This document shows, one piece after another, positions 9,437 through 18,685 of a stretch of DNA of 64,000 nt. Both the position numbers and the translations under genes were made by a program. Within the stretch, counting starts at the first letter, position 1, and each line of letters begins with the position of its first letter. Below the pieces are notes generated by a model, which saw only the letters and a program-made list of their open reading frames with translations, did no database searches and was not told the DNA's origin. The stretch comes from Clostridium yunnanense. GTDB taxonomy: Bacteria > Bacillota > Clostridia > Clostridiales > Clostridiaceae. Location of the stretch: positions 1 to 64,000 of the forward strand of contig NZ_JAENHN010000041.1 of assembly GCF_016595795.1 (NCBI RefSeq), read 5' to 3'.

Positions 9437-9931
9437 ATGGAGAGAGTAATATCACTAATTTCAGCATTAAGTATAGCTTTTAGCATATCTACGAATAGCA
9501 TATCGGAATATAAACAGCCATGAATAATAGATGCCTTTATTTTAGCTTATGATGAGATGTATAAAGGAGATAGTGGGTTAAGTAGCAAGAAATATATAAT
9601 TCTATATATGGAATCACTTTACTTTATTGATACAACTTATGAAGAAAGAGAAAAAGCAATACAATACTTTACTAAGAAATATAATAAAACAGTATTGAAT
9701 GCTTCCTTGTTTAAGCTTCAACAAATTGGCTTAGCGAATAACATGGGCTCTCTTAAGATAGATGGAAACTTGTTAATGTTCACTAGCATTGAACCAGATG
9801 GTGATGGAGGAACTGTGGTAAAAGGATATAACTGGGTCAGTCCTGTAGGAGCAAGTGAGTTTAGGATTATCTTAAAAATTATTGATGGACAGTGGAAGGC
9901 TGTAGAAAGTAAGTTACTTGGTGTTGCATAG
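9437..9931 (+). pseudogene. Secreted protein gene interrupted by an in-frame TGA
   Basis: ATG 9437 has a strong site, GGAGG at 9425-9429, and starts a typical signal peptide (MERVISLISALSIAFSIS). The frame meets TGA at 9521-9523 after 28 codons, then stays open in the same frame to 9931. The downstream part (first ATG at 9557, 124 residues) has no ribosome binding site, so it is the body of the same protein and not an independent gene. The body ends KIIDGQWKAVESKLLG, like the IIKDGDTWCVNKV end of the secreted protein at 11650-12183, suggesting related folds. Function unknown. A single point mutation, a sequencing error or readthrough could explain the TGA. Confidence 0.75.
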
Positions 9932-10017
9932 TGTGCATACTTATATTTTATGTTAATATGAGTTATAGAAAAATTTTAATTGGGAAAATAGTTCTAGAAC
10001 ATAATTAGGAGGAAGCT

Positions 10018-10782
10018 ATGAATACAGTTAAGATTAAGAATATAATATTGGGTGATGGAATACCAAAGATATGCGTACCTATAGTAGGAAAAACTAAAGA
10101 AGAAATAATAGCAGAAGCATTAAGTTTTAGAGAGTTTCATGTAGATGTTGTAGAATGGCGTGTTGATTGGTTTGAAGATGTTTTTGATATTGAAAAAGTT
10201 ATAGATGTTCTAAAAGACTTAGTTTGTGCTTTAAATAATATACCTCTTCTATTCACTTTTCGCACATCTAAAGAAGGTGGAGAAAAAGCAATTGATGTAA
10301 GAACATATGCTGAATTAAATAAAGCAGTTGTGTCTACAGGCTTAGTTGATTTAGTAGATGTTGAGGCTTTTACAGGAGATGAGGTAGTTAAAGATATAAT
10401 TGAAAATTCTCATGCATCAGGAATTAAGGTTGTTGGATCAAATCATGATTTTGAAAAAACTCCATCAAAGGATGATATAATTTGTCGTTTAAGAAAGATG
10501 CAAGATTTGGGAGCTGATATCCCTAAGATAGCTGTTATGCCTAAATCAAAGTTAGATGTATTAGAATTACTTGAAGCTACAGTAATAATGTCAGAAAAGT
10601 ATGCTGATAGACCTATAATTACAATGTCCATGGCTGAAACTGGTGTTATAAGTAGACTTACTGGAGAAATATTTGGATCTGCTTTAACTTTCGGTTCCGT
10701 TAAGAAGGCTTCGGCTCCTGGACAAGTAGAGGTAGAAGATTTGTATGAATTATTGCAATTACTTCATAAAAACATAAACTAG
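10018..10782 (+). CDS. aroD: Type I 3-dehydroquinate dehydratase
   Basis: 254 residues, full length for class I dehydroquinase, the third shikimate-pathway step (3-dehydroquinate to 3-dehydroshikimate). His143 (in GSNHDFEKTPS) and the Schiff-base Lys170 (in ADIPKIAVMPK) fall at the numbers used for the Salmonella enzyme. EWRVDWF and SAPGQ, which bind the substrate carboxylate, are present. ATG 10018 follows AGGAGG at suitable spacing. It stands alone here, away from other shikimate genes, which is usual for scattered clostridial aro genes but also for the catabolic quinate type. Confidence 0.95.
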   Translation: MNTVKIKNIILGDGIPKICVPIVGKTKEEIIAEALSFREFHVDVVEWRVDWFEDVFDIEKVIDVLKDLVCALNNIPLLFTFRTSKEGGEKAIDVRTYAELNKAVVSTGLVDLVDVEAFTGDEVVKDIIENSHASGIKVVGSNHDFEKTPSKDDIICRLRKMQDLGADIPKIAVMPKSKLDVLELLEATVIMSEKYADRPIITMSMAETGVISRLTGEIFGSALTFGSVKKASAPGQVEVEDLYELLQLLHKNIN

Positions 10783-10883
10783 TATGTTGTGTATAGAGCT
10801 TCTAATCCAGCATATTTCCTACAATAAAAATAGATTGCGGTTCGAAGTAGTGCATCTATAGATGACTGCATACTAAATATAAA

Positions 10884-10911
10884 AGTGGCTTAGAGAAATC
10901 TCTAAGCCACT
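10884..10911. terminator. Bidirectional terminator between aroD and the convergent membrane-protein gene
   Basis: Perfect 13-bp stem (10884-10896 with 10899-10911). On the minus strand TTTTATATTT follows. The minus-strand stop codon (10910-10912) lies inside the stem. Confidence 0.8.
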
Positions 10912-11404
10912 ATTTATAAAAATAAATTATGTATGTTAATACTATGATTACAGATATTATAACAGATATTTTATACTGACTAGGCTTAGTGTATTTTTTG
11001 TACAATAGTAATCCTATGCAGCTATTAAAGAAACCAACAATTAACAATATAATCTCATTCAACCCCACATAACCTATTATAGAGTCTCTTCTTAATATAC
11101 TTAACAAAAATAGTACTATAAATGATGTATATAGCCTTTTAATAAAATCCTCTATTTCGTCCTTTTCATTACCGCTAAGTTTTCCATCTATACAAAGGAT
11201 GTCATTTTTATAAATAGTAGTAATAATTTTATCATATGTGTTATCTTTTTTAAAAATTATTACTCCTATTCCTATATAAATGATAGCAATTATGATTGCT
11301 GTTATTTTTAAATTAATAATTACTCCTAGAACTAAGTCAATAAATAGCATAACATGCAACAATCCTAATATCTCTAATACACCATAGAAATTTTTCATTT
11401 TCAT
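10910..11404 (-). CDS. Hypothetical integral membrane protein
   Basis: 164 residues with about five hydrophobic segments: near 10-27, 30-50, 90-105, 112-130 and 145-160. A short hydrophilic stretch around 55-85 (NDILCIDGKLSGNEKDEIED) lies between helix pairs. I do not recognise the family. Two ATGs (11404 and 11398) are possible; the AAGGGG upstream is only 2 nt from the first but 8 nt from the second, so translation may really start at 11398. Monogenic, with no informative neighbour. Confidence 0.65.
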   Translation of the reverse strand: MKMKNFYGVLEILGLLHVMLFIDLVLGVIINLKITAIIIAIIYIGIGVIIFKKDNTYDKIITTIYKNDILCIDGKLSGNEKDEIEDFIKRLYTSFIVLFLLSILRRDSIIGYVGLNEIILLIVGFFNSCIGLLLYKKYTKPSQYKISVIISVIIVLTYIIYFYK

Positions 11405-11649
11405 AGCCCCTTAACTATTCCGCTAGTTGGATTTGTTACTAGTATATTCCAGTTGTTAAGTCTTAGCAATTACTTTTCATAAGATTATTAATTAATTTTT
11501 TATTAATCTGTATCTAACCTCAAAAAGTATTTGTATTGAAATTTTTATATCAACTTTATATAAAATAGACATGACTTCCTCAATCTTTGATGGCAGTAGC
11601 TATCTGTACTAATACAAAAGGTATTCTATCATATAACAAATAGAGCAAT

Positions 11650-12183
11650 TTAAATGACTTTGTTAACGCACCAGGTATCACCATCTTTAATAATTGAAAG
11701 TGTATTTTCTGTTGTATTGAATGGGCCAGAAGAAGTTGACCAAAAAAATTTTAATTTAACCATATATTCAGTATCACTTATTTTGTTTTTAGATATAACT
11801 TCATATCTATCAAGCCATGGGCTTGATACACCATAGATCCAGTAGGTATCTTTTGGATTACCTAAATTTTCAATAATTTTTGTTTTTAATTCCTTACAAG
11901 CCACTGAGTAGTGGTATACTCCATTTCTTGTTTTTTCAGTCTTAGTCCAAATACTTATTACCTGTTCTGGAGAAGTGGCTCCAAATTCATCAAGAGCTTG
12001 TTTAAAAAGATAAACTTGAGCCTTTGTTTGTTCGTGAGTAATCAAAGTATCTTTTATGGAAGAAAGTTGTTCTTTATCAATATAAGTGAACACATTTTCT
12101 TTAAGGTCCATTTTGGAATAAGGTAAATTAGTTAATAGTGTAGATATTAATATAGTAGTAATAATCTTAGGTATAGCAAACAT
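11650..12183 (-). CDS. Secreted hypothetical protein
   Basis: 177 residues. The N-terminus (FAIPKIITTILISTLLTNLP) is a signal peptide or anchor. The mature part is mixed alpha/beta, with WIYGVSSPWLDRYEVISK and a C-terminal KLKFFWSTSSGPF followed by LSIIKDGDTWCVNKV. That pattern is common in small NTF2-like or DUF-type exported proteins of clostridia. AGGAG lies about 10 nt before the ATG. It resembles the interrupted protein at 9437-9931 near its C-terminus. Function unknown. Confidence 0.65.
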   Translation of the reverse strand: MFAIPKIITTILISTLLTNLPYSKMDLKENVFTYIDKEQLSSIKDTLITHEQTKAQVYLFKQALDEFGATSPEQVISIWTKTEKTRNGVYHYSVACKELKTKIIENLGNPKDTYWIYGVSSPWLDRYEVISKNKISDTEYMVKLKFFWSTSSGPFNTTENTLSIIKDGDTWCVNKVI

Positions 12184-12343
12184 AATATTTAATCTCCTTT
12201 TCTAATTAATACATCTATGTGCAGTGTAGCTTCGTTGTAAAGATTTTTACATAATTATAATTTCAACTTATGATAGTAATTTATTCATCAATATAAGGGA
12301 TAAAGGGATTTGTTAAAAAGTTGAGAGTAAGATAATATTTTTA

Positions 12344-12374
12344 TTGACATGGAGTCGCATCCAGGTTTTATAGT
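12344..12374 (+). promoter_or_regulatory. MerR-type promoter with 19-bp spacer and central dyad
   Basis: -35 TTGACA (12344-12349) and -10 TATAGT (12369-12374) are separated by 19 bp, the over-long spacer typical of MerR-regulated promoters. The spacer contains the dyad TGGAGTCGCATCCA. It drives the MerR remnant and probably the membrane protein after it. Confidence 0.65.
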
Positions 12375-12420
12375 TAGTTTAATAGATATAACTTAAAAAA
12401 TATTTTTTATGGAGGAGAAT

Positions 12421-12542
12421 ATGGATATTGGAGAATTTTCAAAAATTACAGCCATATCAATTGATACATTAAGGCATCTCCTGACAACAATTTAATTTCA
12501 ACAATATTTAAAACATATCCTGAAAATAAAGAAATGATTTAA
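12421..12542 (+). pseudogene. MerR family regulator remnant (internal deletion)
   Basis: ATG 12421 behind GGAGGAGA starts MDIGEFSKITAISIDTLR, the helix-turn-helix start of a MerR protein (normally continuing RYYDKIGLL). The frame runs off after R-H and stops at 12493-12495, giving only 24 codons. A few nt on, in another frame, a stretch reading TYPENKEMI and ending at 12540-12542 looks like the end of such a regulator. The simplest reading is an internal deletion of most of the gene that left promoter, start and tail. Confidence 0.65.
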
Positions 12543-12566
12543 CAAATAATTAAAGAAGGTGTTTGT

Positions 12567-12887
12567 ATGAATATTATATTTGTTGTAATAACTCTGCTCT
12601 ATGGATTGTTGAGCATAATTGCTGGAATAGTTGGTCTCAAACAAAAGAAAAGTTCAACGTTGGCTACAGTAATGATGATAGTTGGTGGAGCGTTTTTAAT
12701 TATGTCAGTACTATTTACAAAAAACAATTCGATTTTATCAGGAATAACTCTGTTAGTTGGACTAGTTCTTAATCATATATCTGCACTACTTAGTGGAATC
12801 AAGATCCATGGAAAAGTGAATGTAGGGCATCATCTTATAAGGCTTATAATATCAATTGGTGTTGTAATTTTATATTTATTACAATAA
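12567..12887 (+). CDS. Small hypothetical membrane protein
   Basis: 106 residues with three or four hydrophobic segments (about 1-22, 32-48, 57-75 and 88-105). A basic turn, LKQKKSST, follows the first. I do not recognise the family. GAAGGTG lies 6-10 nt before the ATG. It sits 24 nt after the MerR remnant and was probably its target or operon partner, under the promoter at 12344-12374. Confidence 0.6.
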   Translation: MNIIFVVITLLYGLLSIIAGIVGLKQKKSSTLATVMMIVGGAFLIMSVLFTKNNSILSGITLLVGLVLNHISALLSGIKIHGKVNVGHHLIRLIISIGVVILYLLQ

Positions 12888-13026
12888 TGGTATAATTTTT
12901 ATAGTGGTGTGCAATTTTTTAGTCAGTTGTTATTTTGTGTACGCTGGAAAATCATTATATGCTAGAATTTTAGAACAAGTATGAATTGATTTTTTGTATA
13001 GAAGAACCTAAGTGTAAGGAGAAATT

Positions 13027-13701
13027 ATGTATAAGATAATGATAGTAGAAGATGAAGAAAAGATAAGAGAGATAATTACAGCTTCTCTTAAGAAATGGGG
13101 ATTTGACGTTTGTTGTGTTGAAGACTTTAGTAATGTAGTTGGAGAGTTTGCAAGTTATTCGCCAAGTCTTGTACTAATGGATATAAACCTACCAGTATTT
13201 GATGGGTTTCATTGGTGCAATCAAATAAGAAATATATCAAAGGTGCCAGTATTGTTTTTATCTTCAAGAAATACCAACATGGATATAGTCATGGCTGTAA
13301 ATATGGGTGGAGATGATTATATAACTAAGCCTTTTTCTATGGAGGTACTGATAGCCAAGATAAATGCTGTTTTAAGACGAACTTATTCTTACTCTGATGC
13401 TTCAATTGATGTAATAAATTATAATGGTGTATTGCTTTCACTCAAAGACAATACCTTACACTATGAAAGTAAAAGTGTGGAGCTCACAAAAAATGAGTTT
13501 AAGATACTCTATGTACTTATGAAAAATCATGAAAGAATAGTAAGTAGAGAGAAAATCATGCAGGAACTATGGGAAGATGAGAGTTTTATAGATGATAATA
13601 CTTTAACAGTAAACATAAATAGGTTAAGAAGGAAGTTAAATGAGATTGGGTTAGAGGAGTATATAAAAACAGTGAAGAATCAGGGGTATATGGTAAAATG
13701 A
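13027..13701 (+). CDS. OmpR-family response regulator, BceR-like
   Basis: 224 residues. The receiver domain has the acidic pair VEDEE, the phosphorylation Asp in LVLMDINLPVFDG and Lys in YITKPF. The C-terminal winged helix contains LTKNEFKILYVLMKNHERIV and NRLRRKL. It overlaps the kinase gene by 4 nt (ATGA). With the kinase and the ABC genes it makes a Bce-type module, in which the transporter itself senses bacitracin-like or other cell-wall-active peptides and the pair induces the transporter. Confidence 0.9.
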   Translation: MYKIMIVEDEEKIREIITASLKKWGFDVCCVEDFSNVVGEFASYSPSLVLMDINLPVFDGFHWCNQIRNISKVPVLFLSSRNTNMDIVMAVNMGGDDYITKPFSMEVLIAKINAVLRRTYSYSDASIDVINYNGVLLSLKDNTLHYESKSVELTKNEFKILYVLMKNHERIVSREKIMQELWEDESFIDDNTLTVNINRLRRKLNEIGLEEYIKTVKNQGYMVK

Positions 13702-14708
13702 GTTTTTTCAGATATTTAAAAGAGAGTTTAAGGTTTTTAGTTTTTTACGTAATTCTTTTGTCTTTTATCTTACTTTCTATATATGTTGACAGAAGTAACA
13801 AAGTATTGACTTCGAATTTAGTCTATATGATTACTGTATCGATTGTAATGTTAATGTTTTTCATTTTATACGACTATACTGTTAAAAATAAAAATGTAAA
13901 AAATTTAAAGGAAGCACAGAAGTCAGAAGACAAGACACCGATATTTACTGAAGCTTTTGAATATAAGGACGAAATCTATCAGCTAATTATTTCTGATTTA
14001 TATAATGAGTATGTAGAATCTTTGAGAAACATAGAAGATAGTTTTTCTGAGAATAGTGAATTTATAATAAGTTGGGTACATGAAATTAAAACTCCAATAA
14101 CTACTGCTAAGCTTATATTAGATACAATGAACTTTCAAGAGCAGCAAACAGTAATATCATTAAAGGAAGAACTTGCTAAGATAGATGATCATGTTGAGAA
14201 GGTTCTATATTACTCAAGAAGTAATGATTTTTCAAAGGATTATGTTATAAGCGAAACTATTATAAATAACGTGGTTAAGGAAAGTGTGAAAAAACATTCT
14301 ATTATTTTTATAAGAAAGCATATTAGTTTTTTAAATAAAATTGATGATAAATTAACAGCGGATACAGATAAAAAATGGTTGGCATTTATAATAGATCAGA
14401 TTGTATCAAATGCTCTTAAATATACCAAAGAGGGAGGGAAGATAAGTTTTTATACCACTAAAAATTACAATGAAATAGTTCTTACTATAGAGGATAACGG
14501 TATAGGAATAAGTAGAGAAGATATAGATAGAATATTTTCCAAATCTTTTACTGGTAATAACGGTAGGGACAATAATATTAAAGCTACGGGTATGGGATTA
14601 TATCTCGCTAAAAAACTTTCTACAAAGCTAGGGCATAGATTAACGGTAGAATCTGAATATGGAAAAGGGACAAAGTTTCATATTTACTTTCCTTTGTACG
14701 GTGATTAA
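13698..14708 (+). CDS. Intramembrane-sensing histidine kinase, BceS-like
   Basis: 336 residues. Two closely spaced membrane helices (about 10-28 and 36-56) with almost no outside loop, the hallmark of BceS-type kinases that get their signal from the transporter. The H box is IISWVHEIKTPITT, and the ATPase domain has VSNALKYTKEGG, DNGIGI and GMGLYLAKKL. A stand-alone terminator separates it from the ABC genes. Confidence 0.9.
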   Translation: MSFFRYLKESLRFLVFYVILLSFILLSIYVDRSNKVLTSNLVYMITVSIVMLMFFILYDYTVKNKNVKNLKEAQKSEDKTPIFTEAFEYKDEIYQLIISDLYNEYVESLRNIEDSFSENSEFIISWVHEIKTPITTAKLILDTMNFQEQQTVISLKEELAKIDDHVEKVLYYSRSNDFSKDYVISETIINNVVKESVKKHSIIFIRKHISFLNKIDDKLTADTDKKWLAFIIDQIVSNALKYTKEGGKISFYTTKNYNEIVLTIEDNGIGISREDIDRIFSKSFTGNNGRDNNIKATGMGLYLAKKLSTKLGHRLTVESEYGKGTKFHIYFPLYGD

Positions 14709-14750
14709 TGAAGTGGTTTATCCATATTACAAAATTGTAAGCTTGAAAAG

Positions 14751-14798
14751 CAAAATGTAAGCCAAAGAAATGGCAGTACATTTTGTTTTTTTATATAC
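14751..14798 (+). terminator. Terminator between the kinase and the ABC transporter genes
   Basis: Hairpin AAAATGTA..CCA / TGG..TACATTTT (about 14753-14786) followed by GTTTTTTTA. It implies that the transporter genes have their own, probably inducible, promoter in 14800-14900. Confidence 0.75.
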
Positions 14799-14915
14799 TT
14801 TTAATATAAGATAAAGCAAAAACAACAAGCTAAAAGCTTAAGTTTTTTGAATTATTTTAATCATAGTATCAATGTGCTTATAGTGCACCTATGAAATAAA
14901 TTTGGAGGTATTAAT

Positions 14916-15686
14916 ATGGAAGTATTAAATATAAAAAACTTAAAAAAGGTATATGGATCAAAATTTGGGTCAGTGAAATACACAGCTTTAGATAATATAG
15001 ATCTGAAGATAAATGAAGGGGAGTTTGTAGGGATAATGGGACCATCAGGTTCTGGTAAAACTACCTTTTTGAATGTAATATCAACTATAGATAAGCCTAC
15101 TTCAGGAAGTGTCTATATTGATGGTAATGATGTGACAAAACTTAAAGAGCCAAATTTATCGAAATTTAGAAGAGAGAAACTTGGATTTATATTTCAAGAC
15201 TTTAATCTTTTAGACAACATGACCCTTAAGGAAAATATAGTATTGCCTTTGGCTTTATCAAAAACTTCTTACTCAACTATAGAAAAAAGGCTTACTGATA
15301 TTACAAATAAACTAGGGATAAGTGAAGTGCTAAATAAACATCCTTATGAAGTCTCAGGCGGGCAGAAACAAAGAGCAGCGGCTGCAAGGGCTATGATCTC
15401 TAATCCATCCTTAATACTAGGAGATGAGCCTACAGGAGCGCTTGATTCTAAATCTTCTAAGGAACTGCTAGGGGCTTTGAATAATCTAAATGAAAATAAT
15501 AACGCTACAATACTTATGGTAACTCATGATGTTTTTGCCGCATCATACTGCAAGAGAGTTATATTTATTAAGGATGGTAAGTTATTTAATGAGATATATA
15601 AGGGGGATACTACAAGAAAAGACTTTTATCAAAGAATTTTAAAGATACTTTCTGTCATAGGAGGTGATACTGATGACATTGGTTAG
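14916..15686 (+). CDS. ABC transporter ATPase, BceA-like
   Basis: 256 residues. Walker A GPSGSGKTT, Q-loop FIFQDFNLLD, signature VSGGQKQRAAAARA and Walker B LILGDEPTGALD are complete. TGALDSKSS is typical of the MacB/BceA group. It powers the adjoining 10-helix permease. Ribosome site GGAGGT before the ATG. It overlaps the permease start by 14 nt. Confidence 0.92.
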   Translation: MEVLNIKNLKKVYGSKFGSVKYTALDNIDLKINEGEFVGIMGPSGSGKTTFLNVISTIDKPTSGSVYIDGNDVTKLKEPNLSKFRREKLGFIFQDFNLLDNMTLKENIVLPLALSKTSYSTIEKRLTDITNKLGISEVLNKHPYEVSGGQKQRAAAARAMISNPSLILGDEPTGALDSKSSKELLGALNNLNENNNATILMVTHDVFAASYCKRVIFIKDGKLFNEIYKGDTTRKDFYQRILKILSVIGGDTDDIG

Positions 15687-17583
15687 TATTACAACAAGAA
15701 ATATAAAAAAGAATTTTAAAAATTATTGGTCATATTTTTTAAGTTTATCCTTTAGCATATTTTCAGTCTATCTTTTTATGTCTATTTTATATAGTACTTA
15801 TATTCAAGACGAACTTGGAGAAATGAAGAAATTTATAACTTTATTTAATGTTGGCGCAGTTATGATTGTGATGTTTTCAGCATTTTTTATATGGTATTCT
15901 AATTCGTTTTTTATAAAGTCAAGGAAAAAAGAGTTTGCTACCTATATGCTTCTAGGAATGTCTAAAAATCAAGTTGCAAAGGTTAATTTTTATGAGAATA
16001 CCTTTATTACTGGAATTGCATTGATTACTGGAATAATATTAGGAGTAATTTTTAGTAAGTTTTTCATAATGATTCTTTTTTTTATGGTTAAAATATCATC
16101 AGCTGTGCCTTTTCAGTGGAATTTAAGAGCTATAAAGATGACCTTAAAGATATTTGTAGCAATATATATTATTATTTCAATCCATGGTTCAATTATTGTA
16201 AGGAATAGCAATCTTATAGATTTATTCAATGCATCAAAAAGAGTTGAGAGAGGATTGAAAGTATCAGCAATAACATTTTTACTTACCATTGTATCAGTTG
16301 TTTGTATGTATTTTGGTTATAGTATTGCTATCCAAGAGTTAGGCAGCAATCTACTTAAGGCTCCAATAGTTGTTGCACTAGTAGTAATAGGTACGGTACT
16401 TCTATTTACATCTACTACATCATTTTTAATATATATAAATAAGAAAAATGAAAAGAGCCTTTTTAAAGGTACTAAGCTTATATCAACTTCACAACTATAT
16501 TTTAGGTATAGGGGAAATGTTGGAACTCTCAGTATAATTGCTATAAGTACTACTGTTGCTCTTTGTGCCTTGGTTACTTGTGTGGGTTCTTATACAAAAA
16601 CTGAAGAAAACTCAAGATATATGAGACCCTTTTCGGTAGAATATTTTAAAACAAAAGATGAAAATGTGATATTTGATAAAGTACTAGCTAATCATAAAGA
16701 GATATCAGTTAAATATTCTGATGAACTCGAATTGCTTATAGTAAATGCAGAGGATCCTATTAATAATAGAAATGCTGACTTTTATGTTATTAGACAAAGT
16801 GATTTTAATAAGATAAATGAACACCAAAAGGTCGATAGAAAAGCAGAGTTAAATTATGAAGAGGATTGCTACTTCATACAAATGCAAAGCTTTGCCGCTA
16901 ATAAAAGTGCATTAAATAAAATTGTTAATATAAATTTAAAAGATAAAAATTATAGTTTAAAGGTAGTACAAACAGATATAAAACCTTTCATAGCGCTTGA
17001 TCATTTTAACCAAACTTTTGTAGTTAAAGACAACATCTATGATTCGATGAAATTAAGCTCTGAAAAATCAAGGGTTATGAAGATAAAAGGGTATATTCTA
17101 GATAATGATTTCAAAGCAGAAAGTTTTCTAAGTGACTTAGGAAAGAATTTTTATAAGGAAAGTGGACTCGTAACCTTCTATGAACATTACACAGATGGTC
17201 TAAAGTTATTAGGTATGATGGCTTTTATAGGACTATTTATAGGGGCATTATTTATAACAGCCACAGGAAGCATAATATATTTTAAGATGCAGATGGAAGC
17301 AAGAGAAGACAAGGAGAAGTTTATTACCTTAAGTAAAATAGGCGTAAGTAATAGTGAAATAAAAAGTGCAGTTGCAAAAGAATTAGGACTACTTTTTGGA
17401 GCACCATTTATGGTTGCGGTGATTAACTCATTACCAGCAACTATTGCACTTGGAAAAATGCTTTCTTTAAAACTTATGAATAGTTTTATTGTAATAGCTT
17501 CGGTGTATGGACTTATCTACTGTGTGTATTACTTTGTGACCTTAAACTCTTATACTAAGATTGTTGTTAATAATAATGCTTAA
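15673..17583 (+). CDS. ABC transporter permease, BceB-like (FtsX superfamily)
   Basis: About 636 residues with ten predicted membrane helices. A large extracytoplasmic domain of roughly 200 residues (about 310-515) lies between helices 7 and 8, the BceB signature that binds the peptide-lipid target and serves as the sensor. The KEFATYMLLGMSKNQVAKV coupling segment is present. ATG 15673 has AGGAGGTG about 7 nt upstream; an in-frame GTG at 15664 lies inside that site and is not used. Likely function: protection from bacitracin-type or lantibiotic peptides by freeing lipid II-cycle targets. Confidence 0.92.
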   Translation: MTLVSITTRNIKKNFKNYWSYFLSLSFSIFSVYLFMSILYSTYIQDELGEMKKFITLFNVGAVMIVMFSAFFIWYSNSFFIKSRKKEFATYMLLGMSKNQVAKVNFYENTFITGIALITGIILGVIFSKFFIMILFFMVKISSAVPFQWNLRAIKMTLKIFVAIYIIISIHGSIIVRNSNLIDLFNASKRVERGLKVSAITFLLTIVSVVCMYFGYSIAIQELGSNLLKAPIVVALVVIGTVLLFTSTTSFLIYINKKNEKSLFKGTKLISTSQLYFRYRGNVGTLSIIAISTTVALCALVTCVGSYTKTEENSRYMRPFSVEYFKTKDENVIFDKVLANHKEISVKYSDELELLIVNAEDPINNRNADFYVIRQSDFNKINEHQKVDRKAELNYEEDCYFIQMQSFAANKSALNKIVNINLKDKNYSLKVVQTDIKPFIALDHFNQTFVVKDNIYDSMKLSSEKSRVMKIKGYILDNDFKAESFLSDLGKNFYKESGLVTFYEHYTDGLKLLGMMAFIGLFIGALFITATGSIIYFKMQMEAREDKEKFITLSKIGVSNSEIKSAVAKELGLLFGAPFMVAVINSLPATIALGKMLSLKLMNSFIVIASVYGLIYCVYYFVTLNSYTKIVVNNNA

Positions 17584-17746
17584 AACTCTTTAAGAAAGAG
17601 ATTAGTTAAATCAATAAAAATGGGAAGTCAAAGCTATATTAATTATTAGAATTTGATTATTGGACATTGAATTAGGGAATAAAGTATAATATTATATAAA
17701 TAATAATTATTATTGTTTGTATTTTATTCCTTAAGGAGATGATTTT

Positions 17747-18508
17747 TTGAAGATATATTCATGGAATGTTAATGGGCTTAGAGCCATTATGAAAAAGGAT
17801 TTTTTAAACTTTTTAGGAACTGATTCACCAGATATACTATGTATACAGGAGACTAAGCTTCAAGAAGCAACTTTGGATGATGCAGCTAGAAATATAAATG
17901 GATATCATTCATATTTTTCTTTTGCTGAGAAAAAAGGATATAGTGGAGTAGCTACATATTCTAAAGTTGAACCTATAAGTGTAAGTCATGGTATAGGAAT
18001 TGAAGAATTCGATAGTGAAGGAAGAATTTTAATAACAGAGTTTGAAGGATTTACTCTATTTAATATATACTTTCCAAATGGACAGAGTAGTGAGGAAAGA
18101 TTAGATTATAAGATGAGATTCTATGATGCTTTACTTGAATATTGTAATGAGAGAGTAAAGGAAGGGAAAAAGCTTATAATCTGTGGTGATTATAACACTG
18201 CACATACGCCAATGGATATTAAGAATGCAAAGTCAAATGAGAAGACTTCGGGCTTCTTACCAATGGAAAGAGAGTGGATGGATAAGTTTATTGCTAACGG
18301 ATATACAGATACCTTTAGACATTTTAATCCGGAAACTATAAAATACTCATGGTGGAGCTATATGTTTAAATCAAGAGAGAGAAATACCGGATGGAGAATA
18401 GACTACCACTTTGTATCTAATAATCTTTTAGAAGAAGTTGTGGGAGCTGATATTCTGAACGAAGTATTTGGTTCAGATCACTGCCCTGTATCAATAGAGT
18501 TAAAATAA
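17747..18508 (+). CDS. xth: Exodeoxyribonuclease III
   Basis: 253 residues, usual length. Removes 3' blocking groups, cuts at abasic sites and degrades duplex DNA 3' to 5' in base-excision repair. Catalytic motifs in order: WNVNGLRA, IQETKLQ (metal-binding Glu), GDYNTAHTPMDIKN (Asp/Asn), GWRIDYHF and GSDHCPV (catalytic His). The start is TTG 17747, 8 nt after AAGGAG; no ATG fits. Monogenic. Confidence 0.95.
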   Translation: MKIYSWNVNGLRAIMKKDFLNFLGTDSPDILCIQETKLQEATLDDAARNINGYHSYFSFAEKKGYSGVATYSKVEPISVSHGIGIEEFDSEGRILITEFEGFTLFNIYFPNGQSSEERLDYKMRFYDALLEYCNERVKEGKKLIICGDYNTAHTPMDIKNAKSNEKTSGFLPMEREWMDKFIANGYTDTFRHFNPETIKYSWWSYMFKSRERNTGWRIDYHFVSNNLLEEVVGADILNEVFGSDHCPVSIELK

Positions 18509-18529
18509 TTAGCTGGTGTATAAATATGT

Positions 18530-18577
18530 AAAAGCCTACTATAGAAAATCTGTAAAGATAATCTTAAGGAGGCTTTT
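18530..18577 (+). terminator. Possible terminator of the exonuclease III gene
   Basis: AAAAGCCT (18530-18537) can pair with AGGCTTTT (18570-18577) around a long, A-rich loop. Weak structure. Confidence 0.35.
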
Positions 18578-18685
18578 CTAAAAGGGTTATTTTGAAGATA
18601 TTGCCTGATGAATTTTTAAGGATATTGTTTAAATTAGAATGGTAACCATTTAATTACAATGAAGTATTTTAACACCGCCGATATC

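Noticed and set aside
12563-12772. Overlapping frame with start 4 nt before the small membrane protein
   Set aside because: Composition rich in Trp, Asn and Ser as in out-of-frame reading; the 12567 frame gives a sensible membrane protein.
14800-14915. Defined BceR operator upstream of the ABC genes
   Set aside because: No inverted repeat convincing enough to name could be found by eye, although a promoter must lie there.
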